Shown piece after piece: positions 55,501-64,000 of a stretch of 64,000 bases of DNA (position 1 is its first letter; each line of letters starts with the position of its first letter). The DNA lies in NCBI RefSeq assembly GCF_014839835.1, contig NC_071646.1, positions 4,774,001 to 4,838,000 of the forward strand, in the 5' to 3' direction. The position numbers were made by a program, and so were the translations under genes. The notes beneath the pieces were generated by a model that made no database searches, had not been told where the DNA came from, and saw only the letters and a list, made by a program, of their open reading frames with translations. This stretch comes from Dryobates pubescens (lineage: Eukaryota > Chordata > Aves > Piciformes > Picidae).

Positions 55501-58500
55501 TATCCTTTAATACCTTTCTCCAGTTGCAGGCTGCAATGCAAAACAGAACAGTAAGGCAAGGGAAAGGAGATGCAGATCCCCTCCTGGAACTCGTATTACT
55601 CCAGTATGTGTATAGCTACTTGTCTGGTGACATAGAAACACACTAAGCAGAGAACTGCAAGGGAACTGTGATAATTTGTCTCTTAGACTATCACTCCTGG
55701 AAGAAAAGCTAAACCCAAATCCAAACCAACAAACACCCCAGCTACATGAGAGAGGAGAAAGCCCTGTAGAGAACAAGTACATGGAAAGACAGTCAGAAAG
55801 AGCAGAGAACCTTAGTGCTCCACTTCACATAAAATGAACTAAGGACCTGTTTTTAAATTCAGCTGAGATAAGCAGCATCTCCGACTTCACAAAGCTCTGT
55901 ACCTCACTCAGCCTCAATGCTGCAACAAGGGAGCCTGCTCCTTCCTCTATTGATCAAAAAGGAATGCAGGCTATTTCCTCAGTCACTAGAGTCTACATAT
56001 GAGTGCCAGCTTTTGCTGATTTCTTTTTTTCATTGTGTTTCACTGATACCTTTCCCTGGCATATAACCCTGGGTGACTGGTTTTGGTATTTCACTCACCT
56101 CTTGCAAGAACTTGTCAGCACAAAGATCAACAATCAGTACCTGGGGAAAGATGTACAAAACACAATAACCAGGTGTGTTATTTCATTTTCCTAAATATCC
56201 TCAGTGACAGAGGATATCACACAGGGACATTATTTATCCTTGGTAACAATGGAACAGCCTGATATGTACCTGGCAAGTTCACCAACTGCCTCAGAGAAGT
56301 TTAAGAGTTTATACTAAGACAGAATCCACAGAGATTATTCTAGATAGGTCAGTCTTGTATCACTGACATTGTCCTACCACTGTGCTTCACTCAGTTCTCA
56401 CCTCTTCTATGGGCAGGTCCTGAAGCTGTGGTAACGAGCAGGAGAGAATGCCAATTAGGAACGGGGTCGGAGAGCACACAATGTCAATCATAGAAGCTGG
56501 CAGGACTGGTATGTAGGTGTGTTGCCAAGTGAAGGGATAAAGTGTTGCAACTGCAGCGTGACCACATTTAGACAGAGTGCTGGAAAGGCAAGAGAAGCAC
56601 AGGGTGGGCAGTCAGTGTCCTGTTCAGAACTCAGCTACAGAGGCAGGTTAGAAATGCTCAGGGAAAATGGAATTCACGTATGTGGTTTATGCATCAGCAA
56701 GAGCCACATGCATCCACTCTTAAAGTCAGTTATGGGGAGCCAGGAATAACATCAACCCAGACTAAAAGGGAGCATTCCCTTGTCTCCTCTTGGGCAAATA
56801 GCACACTCCAAATTGTAAGCATGCAGATATTGTGTGGAAAGCCTGCAAAAAGCTTTTAAATGTAACTAGTTACAAAAACTTAGCTTGCACATGAGAGAGG
56901 CCTAAATGCAGAAGAGAAAACAGTATCCCTCAGAAAGAGCTGATCACTCAGGTTTGGTTTATACCTTAAATTGTCAGCAACAAAGATCACCCTCCTTTCC
57001 AGCAGGAGAGAGGCAAAGACCCGAATTGTGTGAGAGACACTTAGACACTTCAGCAGGCATTCAAAGTCAACGTGCTCCAGTCGGGAATCCAGCGGACGGC
57101 AGAGTTCCATCACCTGAGAGGCAAGAAGAGATGCAGAGCCAGGCTGGACAAGGGGCAGCCTGACTGGAGCAGCACCAAGCTGGTGGCTCCTCGTGAGCGG
57201 AGCCCATAGCCTGGGCAGTCCATGCAGGGCATCACAGAGGACTTTTTAAGAAACAGGTTCCTTCAGAAGCAGGGAATCACTTCCACAGCAGATGATTCAC
57301 CAGGACAGTCACCCTTCAGACTGTAGGACATTACCTTCAGATTATTCACAGGAACATCACTCTACAGTGCAGTCTGCAGAGTGCCACCTATGGCTCAGAG
57401 ACACCATCAACAGTGGATAGCCAGCCCTGGTTCTCCTCACCTCATCTCCTGCTCCTGGCAGGAAGCTCTTGACAGCAATTGTGCGTCCAGGTGCAGGAAA
57501 AGGTGCCTCCATCACACTGCGCATGAAAGGGTGCACCAGGGCTGGGGACATCTCTCTCCTCTTCTCCACTTCATCTAAAATCTGTGAGAAATACAGCAGG
57601 CAGTGGTTCAACGTCTGCTGGTGAGCCAGAGGAGAGATGAGCCTCTAAGAGAGTATTGTGTGCCACGGCTACATGTGAAGGCTCCAGCACACACACAGCC
57701 CTCTCCTTTCTCACTTGGGATCCCTGTGAAAGCTCCTCTCAAATGTCTGAACAATCAAATGGCATCTGTGAGTACAACTCTCCATTCTCAAATCCAGACT
57801 CCTGCTACTGCAAAGAAATGTCTTGTATGTGGTAACCAAATTCTCACAACTAGTTAGAGGAATAAGATGACCCCATTCTCCCCTAGAAATCTTTCTGAAA
57901 CACTGTCAAAGAGACTCAGTGCTCCAACAATTACAAATCAGCTGTCATAAGTCTGCCCCTGTATATTTCTGCAATGGTTGCACTTTACCCACAGTACCTT
58001 TCTCCATTCTTTACCTCTTTATCTGCTCTCCTCATGGTGCTATGAGAACCAAGCTGAGATTTCCTCCCTCCCCTTGCCCCTTAAGCTGATTTCTATTTCC
58101 AACTCACGGAAGAAGAACTCATGGCACCATCAGTAGTATCAGGTATTAGAAGCCACTTTCTGACAGTTTTCTGAAGGAACAGTTGCCCATGTAAGGGCTG
58201 GCAAGTCCCTAGGATCATTTTATTGGCCTTGAAGGCAGTAGGAAAGCAGCACTGTCCTGGGATGAGTTACAGTTGCTGAGCAATTCTAGACTGAAGTGTC
58301 CAGTTACTTTCTGCAGCCTGCAGGCTACTAGAGACTTGAGTTCATAGAATCATTTATGTTGGAAAAGACCTTCAAGATAATTGAGTCCAAGCAGTTCAAT
58401 AAGTAAGAAGCTCTCCCCACTTCACCTTGGAGAAGAGGTTGAAGCAGCCCAGGCGGCTCACAATGCAGTACACCTCAGGAAGGCGCTTCCCCTTCCCTTC

Positions 58501-61500
58501 TGGCTGAAAGGCAACAGGAACAGTTATGGAGAGAACAGGGATGCAATAAAGAACCCAGCACCTTCACTGGAGCTGATTCACAGAATTCCTTTTGCTGGAG
58601 TTCCCTCCACAGTTCTGACTTAAAAGATTCCTGAGGAATGAGAAGTTCCAGAAGCTCTTTCACCCCCAGAGCCCACATCAGTGTAGTGCTGGAGATCATC
58701 CTGTTCCTTCCCTTAGGCATTCAGTGGGCTGGAAACCCCAGCAGCAGCACAGGCATCATGTAACCCACACAGGAATAGCTGCTGATTCACGTCCTGCACT
58801 TGACTGCATTTAGCAGCACAATCTTTGCTCTCCACCCAATGCACAGATGCTTACCAGGAGCTTCTTGCAGTACCCAAACCAGCGGCTGCCATCCTCACCG
58901 GTCAACACAAAAGAAAATGTTTCACTGGGGAACCAAAGAACAGTCAGAGTTAAATTCACCACACAGTTCAGAGAAGAGGCTGACAGACAAATAATGCACT
59001 GCAAGCCATTCTTTTCCTTGTCATGCTGAAGACCTCTTGCTGTACTTAGCAAGCTACTTCAGGCTTTATTCAGTGTAAAACCCTGCAGCCCACAGACTCT
59101 GACTGAACTACAACAGCAGTCTTCCTTCCCAGCTGCTTCTCCATTCTGCCAAGGAGCAACAGGAACACTTGCCAGCCTTGGGACCAGGCTTTGAATAGAT
59201 ATTACAAACTTCCTTCTTAGAGGAAAGATGGGGCTTAGACAGAAGCAGGACTCCTGAGTCCACCTCCGTATCTCATCTTCCCCTATAACAATGGTTAGGG
59301 ATTAAGCCTTTCCCACTTCTTCCTTGCTCTGTCTGCAGCTCCTCTGGACCAGGGAACTGGGACATACCTAAGCTTTCATCATTGCCTGTTTTGGGCATGC
59401 ATATTCAGAAAAAAGTCTTTACCTTTTAAGGTCTGATGCAGGAAACCAATCTTTGGGATCTGGAAAGCAGAATTTGGGAATGACCTTTAGCCTCTCTTCT
59501 GTATCCTTTGACTGTTTGAAGGGATGGTCAGGCTGGAGGGGTAAGCCATACATTTGAAGTCACTGAAGTGTGATGTATAGCTGCAGGACTTAAAACAATG
59601 CCAGACAGTATCTTCCTGACACTTCCAAATGCTGAGCCATCAGCTAGATAACATACAAGCATAGAAGAATGTATTCTGACTGTAGGAGATTTCCAGTTTC
59701 CTCTTGCATCTTTCCTGCTAATTGGACCTTTGTAAAATTATCCAGCTGGCCTGGGACAAACTGAATGTGAGTTCACAAACACGGCCAGGTTTACTGGGGA
59801 ACAAAGCTATAACTGACCCCCCAAATGATGGTTGTGTCACCTTGCCTTGGGTCTGTTCCTTGGAGTGTTGAAGAGACACTAAGAGGAACAGGAGTGTGTT
59901 CAGTTTGTGATGGGCAGATCACTCACCATGGAGCTGCCAAAACAGCATATCTGATTCACATGTCTAATCACCTTGTGTGGGCTCAAGCCATATCCTTCAA
60001 AGACTACAGGACAAGTTCAGCTCAAAACTGCCATGTAGGGGCAAAAGGAAGGTTTTCAAGTAAGAGAGATCCCATTTAAATAGGGAATGCACCTGGGAAG
60101 AGGAAAGTTTATTGCACAAAGCGGATTTTAGACATGGTACTCTCAGTCAGGCCACCTAAGCTATTCCAGCGTCCCAAGCTGTGACAGCACGAAGAAGTGG
60201 TTAGGAAAACAGTATAGCATTTTCACACAGTAACAGTCATACAAAAACTTCCATATCCTCTGGCATGCAGCCCAAAGAAGAGGGTGACAAACAGATTACT
60301 TGGAAGCAAGGCTATTTTAAGAAGTGAGACAAATCTGTAATCAGAACACCTCCATAATTACTGGGCAACGTTTCCTGCAAAATCCCAACGTGACAGACTG
60401 TCCCAAAGTCACTCTCCAAAACATTTTCATTTGAGCAGAGGATAAATAAACACTGAGAAAATAATTTGCTTTGTTAGTGCATTTAGAAAGGATAGTAAAA
60501 AGCCACATGGTACAGTTGGGTCTGATTATCTGCTAGAGCAGCAAGAAAAGAACAATGCACTGCCCTCCCCAAAGGCAATGAACAGACTGAGTGGTTGCAT
60601 CAGGGAAAAACTAAATCTGGTTACATTCCTTTCCTCCTAACACCCTAAAGTGTGCAGTTTTAGCAGCTATCATTCAGCTATGTTCAGTTTTACCCACTAA
60701 AACAAGACTATGCTCTCTGCCTGGCTGTAGTCCCTTATTCATTTTGTGAATCCAAAGCATTTACACATTTAAGACACTGGAGTTATCTGCACACCAATCT
60801 CTTACGTGGCTGGACGCTATGGGTCCTGCTGGAGTCCCACATACCCTCCCTTACTGATTCTGCCATCTCCCTCCCTATTTGGATGGCATGCAGATCCAGT
60901 AACAATCTGTCTTACTCCCAATAGCACAGCTAGAATTTCTAGTTTTGTCCTGGCTGTGGATGATAGGCAGCAGATACAAGCCTCGACGATGGCAACTGAA
61001 TATTCATTTCCATCTGGAACCGTCACAGAAGCAAGCACCAAGGCTCCATCCTCTCAGCTTCACAGTAGCTGCTGTGCACACTGAGCCACAGCTCAGATCA
61101 CACACTGAGCTTGTCCTGCATTTGGGCTGAACAGGCAGAAATCAAGCTTATTTCAAATGGGGGCTAGTACACATGGCTTTGCCATTTTCATTCTTTTTTG
61201 CCCCCAGAACAATACAAGAGTAAAAGCCCTGTGATTCTAGTTCCTCTGCACCCTCAGACAATTTGCTTCGCTCCTTGTTCATAAATCACAGACCACCAGG
61301 ATGAGATAATGCCAGCTCTGGGGCCAGAGCACTGCACTCCCTTTCCTCTCCTGCAGGCTGCCTCAGCAGTGTATCACAATACAGGATGGCTTTATGGTAT
61401 TTCCAGGCAATCAGGATTAGAGCAGGAGCCTTCCTAGCTCAAAGGAAAAAGAAAGACCATAAACTCATTATCAGAAAAGATAACAACTGCTCAACACCGT

Positions 61501-63957
61501 ACTTCAGGCCTGCCACAGAGCAAGGTAGTTAATCTATTCCAAGCCTGTGTCCTGCCCAGTAAGCAGCTTTACTAGTACAGTGTTTAGCAATGGATACACA
61601 CTGAGGAAATAAACAGTTTCACTGCAGCTCCTACCTTGCTGGGAAACTGCTGTATGATCTGTGGTGTGTATGTCAGGTCAGATGCCTTCTTGTGCAGTGA
61701 TACCACCACAAACAGCTCAAATAGCTGCTGCTCCTGAAGCTCTATCAAATCCCTCTCCAAAGTCTGGTAGTGTGGGTTCCTCTTGGAGATGGACTGCACC
61801 TGCAGCAGGCATTTGTGTCGACCTGAAGAAAGACACAAATCCAAAACCAGAGTGTGGCTATCACTGCCACACACCTAGAAGTCACACAATAGGACTCATC
61901 ACTACCTTCAGAAGAGGAAGAGAGATGAGTGCATTTGCCTAACAGCACTGCTGTGCGCTGCAAGACTTGGACTCTTGTGTCAGCTCCTCAAGCACTGCTG
62001 CTCCAGATAGGGAAGCATTGGCCCTGCAGTAGCTCTGCAAGCTTCTGTTGACTAGCATTCTGCTGCTGTCCTGACATTTTCCCCATGCATCTCAGAGCAA
62101 CACACCATGGTAAGGATGAGGGAAAGCCAGCTGTGAGAAGCCCAGCTCCATCAGTTCAGTAATTGCCAGGACTCGGGCAGCTACTCTTGTCAGGTAGCAT
62201 GGGCATTCAAGAAAGGCAGAGCCAGTTTCCTGGCCAAGAAACCTTCAGGCTGGGATGTCTTGACAGACAGTATAAACTCACAAGCACAGGCATAGCACTC
62301 TGATGTAAGAAATTCCTGTGGCCCAGGCACTATGACACATTCTGGACTCTTTGGAAACAACTCTTAAGTCAGGCAGTGACTCAGTTGCTGTATTTCTGCA
62401 GTTTCTTCACTCTCCATTACTCTCATTAATATAAAAAAGTGGAACTCACTATTTGCTCCAAGGTAAGGCACTCTGAGATGTTTCATTTACTTGGATAGAA
62501 AGAGGCAAACAATTCCATTGGTCTTTTTTTCTAGATGGTTGCTGAGATACATGACAGAGTCACTCATGGGCACCACTGGCCAGTCATGACCATGTTGCAT
62601 TCAAACCCTAACAAAGGAGAAACTATAACTTCTTTGGCCTTCCCAGACCAGCTCAAACAAAGCAGGTATTTCAAGTCTGTTGTTTGGGCCCAGCATCTAA
62701 GTCAGGACTGTGAAACCAGACAAATAACCACCTGTTTTCTCCCAAGAGAAAAGGACATTTCACAGCATTAGGTTTGTAAAACAGAACCAAGGGAAGAAAG
62801 TGGGGGGGGGGGGGAGGGGAAATAATCTCAAGTGTTATCAGCAAAGGTGATCCGGGGACAGACATATTTTAGTGAAGTGTGATTCTACCATCCCAAAAAT
62901 AAATCCACTTCTAGAAACTGGCAAATTAAACCTTAAGGGCTCAGGAGAAGTGGCAGAAATAAAGGCTGATTTGTAACAGCAACAGCTCCCAACCTCTGCC
63001 ACGCTGCCTCTTAGATGCCCTCTTTCTCTGCCTCAGCAGAAGTCACAACTAGTCAGTGTGCTTATCCTATTAGAGCCTCAGCCCAGTGCGCAGTGCTATG
63101 GGGACAGGACCAGCCCCTGTGATTCACTCACTTTTTGGCTGCTTTTCCGTATCGCTTTCATTCCCACTGGTTTCACCTGAAACACAGAGAGTTTTCACTT
63201 ATTAGCTATGCTGGAGGGAGATGGGCAACACCCAAAGTTGGCAAAGAGAGAGACCTTTAAACTCATCAGATGAACATTACTCAGGGCTGCCCACCTATAC
63301 TGCTCTAAGACCAGCCAGTACTGGCAAACGTGCTACAACAATGAAGTTCAAATGTGAGGTTGATATCAAGTCAGTGTTTCAAATAAACCACCAACTGAAC
63401 ACAGACAAAGAACAGAAACCAGGTGGTTATTCAATGCTGCTGTAGAAGTTAACAGAGTTGCTGAGCACAGTATACTACAAATAAAGACCATACCAGAGCT
63501 GCAAGGACATCACTTCACAGGCACAAAAGTAATGAGCAGAGTAGTGACAAATTTTTAGGTTTGTTCTATTTTTCTGAACAAGCACTTTGAAGCAGCAGCC
63601 CAGCTCTTCAGGCTCAGATCACAGCACCATCTTCCATTTGTGACAGTGTTAAATTTGGGTTAGGCAAGCACTGCAATCCCAGTGGTGCTGAAAGCTCAAC
63701 AATTCCAGTTGCAAGACATGGGGTTTAGCACTGTCACATCAGCCCAGCACCAGCTGCAGGAAGTGATGGTGCCTGGCCTGCCAGCAGTACCCCAGGTTGT
63801 ACAGGAGCTGTGCTCCTCAAGAGGTTTAGAGTAAAGAGAGTGGTGCTGGAGACCTTATACCTTTCACAGGAGGTGCTTCTCTCCCAGCTGGACTGAGCAA
63901 CTTCACTCGTTTCTTTCCACGCTTAGAATCAAAGATCTCCTGTATTTTTAGTACCAG
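52530..63957 (-). CDS. DENND2C: DENND2C, last 14 coding exons (5' part outside window)
   Basis: Fourteen exons join in phase to 1,563 nt, the C-terminal 520 aa. Order: linker with KRGKKRVKL; uDENN start ([12 protein letters not shown]); cDENN ([71 protein letters not shown]); dDENN ([47 protein letters not shown]); end [13 protein letters not shown] proteins activate Rab GTPases; DENND2 members are reported to act on Rab9. DENND2A and DENND2D are relatives, but position next to BCAS2 and best motif agreement favour DENND2C. No break is seen in these exons. The N-terminal half is expected to the right of the window. Confidence 0.95.
52562..52904 (-). other. DENND2C: Last DENND2C intron
   Basis: 343 bp. 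Holds the minus-strand AATAAA at 52,709-52,714; otherwise unique. Confidence 0.7.
52709..52714 (-). terminator. DENND2C: Intronic AATAAA in the last DENND2C intron
   Basis: Minus-strand AATAAA about 190 bp after the donor of exon m and before terminal exon n. It could end a shorter DENND2C transcript before the BCAS2 promoter. Sequence evidence only. Confidence 0.35.
52905..52991 (-). CDS. DENND2C: DENND2C exon m
   Basis: 87 nt encoding [20 protein letters not shown] then MNKILRSL. Acceptor CATAG, donor TTG|GTAAAG. Read-through of this donor would add about a dozen residues and stop. Confidence 0.94.
53371..53783 (+). mobile_element. CR1 LINE 3' fragment in DENND2C intron
   Basis: GTCCAGAGAAGGGCAGCGAG, CTATGAGGAGAGGCTGAGGG, CTACAACTACCTGGAGGGAG and CCCAGGGAGGTGGTGGAGTC to the tail TATTGATTCTATGATTC. 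Well preserved, so relatively young. Confidence 0.95.
53976..54215 (-). CDS. DENND2C: DENND2C exon l: dDENN
   Basis: 240 nt encoding [20 protein letters not shown] through [13 protein letters not shown]. The frame is open upstream of the acceptor (CACAG), but homology and phase place the start at 54,215. Donor AAG|GTGAGG. Confidence 0.95.
54216..55050 (-). other. DENND2C: DENND2C intron k-l
   Basis: 835 bp unique sequence, no repeat recognised. The frame of exon l stays open for some codons upstream of the acceptor. Confidence 0.6.
55051..55156 (-). CDS. DENND2C: DENND2C exon k: dDENN start
   Basis: 106 nt encoding [20 protein letters not shown] then [15 protein letters not shown]. Acceptor TTTTAG is strictly TTTAG; donor AAG|GTGCTT is weaker than most. 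Confidence 0.93.
56099..56140 (-). CDS. DENND2C: DENND2C exon j (42 nt)
   Basis: 14 codons, [14 protein letters not shown]. Small in-frame exon between cDENN and dDENN. Acceptor CCCCAG, donor GAG|GTGAGT. Confidence 0.92.
56402..56579 (-). CDS. DENND2C: DENND2C exon i: cDENN
   Basis: 178 nt encoding [20 protein letters not shown] through [11 protein letters not shown], with [20 protein letters not shown]. Acceptor TTCCAG, donor GAG|GTGAGA. Confidence 0.95.
56965..57113 (-). CDS. DENND2C: DENND2C exon h: cDENN
   Basis: 149 nt encoding [20 protein letters not shown] through [13 protein letters not shown], the most conserved cDENN core. Acceptor TCTCAG, donor AAG|GTATAA. Confidence 0.95.
57441..57581 (-). 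CDS. DENND2C: DENND2C exon g: cDENN
   Basis: 141 nt, 47 codons, [20 protein letters not shown] through [10 protein letters not shown]. Acceptor TCACAG, donor GAG|GTGAGG. Confidence 0.95.
58343..58396 (-). mobile_element. CR1 LINE 3'-tip fragment beside a splice donor
   Basis: CATAGAATCATTTATGTTGG then AAAAGACCTTCAAGATAATT and GAGTCCAAGCAGTTC. About 54 bp, starting 30 bp beyond the DENND2C exon f donor. Confidence 0.75.
58426..58503 (-). CDS. DENND2C: DENND2C exon f: cDENN start
   Basis: 78 nt, 26 codons, [20 protein letters not shown] then FNLFSK. The acceptor TTTCAG is chosen over the CCAG four bases on because exon e ends in phase 0. Donor AAG|GTGAAG. A CR1 fragment begins 30 bp beyond the donor. 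Confidence 0.94.
58855..58924 (-). CDS. DENND2C: DENND2C exon e
   Basis: 70 nt encoding [20 protein letters not shown] then KLL. Acceptor CCCCAG, donor CTG|GTAAGC. Confidence 0.95.
59423..59532 (-). CDS. DENND2C: DENND2C exon d: uDENN
   Basis: 110 nt encoding [20 protein letters not shown] then [16 protein letters not shown]. Acceptor CTCCAG, donor AAG|GTAAAG. Confidence 0.94.
59533..61634 (-). other. DENND2C: DENND2C intron c-d
   Basis: 2.1 kb unique sequence; no repeat or exon recognised. Confidence 0.6.
61635..61822 (-). CDS. DENND2C: DENND2C exon c: uDENN start
   Basis: 188 nt encoding [20 protein letters not shown] through the [12 protein letters not shown] core to IIQQFPSK. Acceptor CTTCAG, donor AAG|GTAGGA. 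Confidence 0.94.
61823..63131 (-). other. DENND2C: DENND2C intron b-c
   Basis: 1.3 kb, unique apart from a G run (13 G then AGGGG) at 62,802-62,819. Confidence 0.6.
62802..62819 (+). repeat. Poly-G tract
   Basis: Thirteen G, one A, four G. It is C-rich on the transcribed sense (minus) strand of DENND2C, G-rich on plus; able in principle to form a G-quadruplex on the plus strand. Confidence 0.85.
63132..63176 (-). CDS. DENND2C: DENND2C exon b (45 nt)
   Basis: Encodes [15 protein letters not shown]. Acidic/polar linker, fixed by phase. Acceptor TTTCAG, donor AAA|GTGAGT. In-frame length, so it could be a cassette. Confidence 0.85.
63861..63957 (-). CDS. DENND2C: DENND2C exon a (first in window)
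   Basis: 97 nt encoding [20 protein letters not shown] then [12 protein letters not shown]. Acceptor TTTCAG, donor AAG|GTATAA. Confidence 0.9.
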
Positions 63958-64000
63958 CTGAAATCCAGAGCAGAAGCAGAGGTTAATGTGGGGGTCCAGA

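Overview
The window looks like avian nuclear DNA. It carries three protein-coding genes in the order and orientation of the conserved vertebrate block TRIM33 - BCAS2 - DENND2C, all on the minus strand. Roughly nineteen CR1 (chicken repeat 1) LINE fragments of several subfamilies are scattered through it, and introns and intergenic gaps are short. CR1 as the dominant interspersed repeat, with no SINEs seen, points to a bird. The CR1 density and one shared, apparently lineage-specific CR1 type would fit a CR1-rich lineage such as woodpeckers and their relatives, but that placement is a guess. In chicken this block lies, as I recall, on a microchromosome, which would fit the compact layout.

Layout from left to right. 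Positions 1-10.7 kb are intergenic, with three clear CR1 pieces and one remnant of the CR1 ORF1 region. TRIM33 follows: a long 3' UTR (about 10.7-15.47 kb) and 20 coding exons from 15,468 to 48,410, all with GT-AG junctions and consistent phase, giving 1,086 aa. Its CpG-rich promoter is around 47.9-48.7 kb. Only about 0.9 kb further on is the poly(A) signal of BCAS2, which has seven coding exons (49,580-52,225, 226 aa). The BCAS2 ATG lies 304 bp from the DENND2C stop codon. The last 14 coding exons of DENND2C (52,530-63,957, 520 aa of C-terminal sequence) fill the rest; its 5' half is beyond the right edge.

Functionally, TRIM33 is a chromatin-reading E3 ubiquitin ligase of TGF-beta/SMAD signalling, BCAS2 is a core subunit of the PRP19/CDC5L spliceosomal complex, and DENND2C is a DENN-domain Rab exchange factor. 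They are syntenic neighbours and not a pathway. I found no convincing undescribed gene system. The most interesting points are the very tight DENND2C/BCAS2 junction with no canonical poly(A) signal between the two reading frames, an intronic poly(A) signal that could give DENND2C an alternative end, a microsatellite that serves as the polypyrimidine tract of a TRIM33 exon, and CR1 copies with unusual 3' tails or internal AT expansion.
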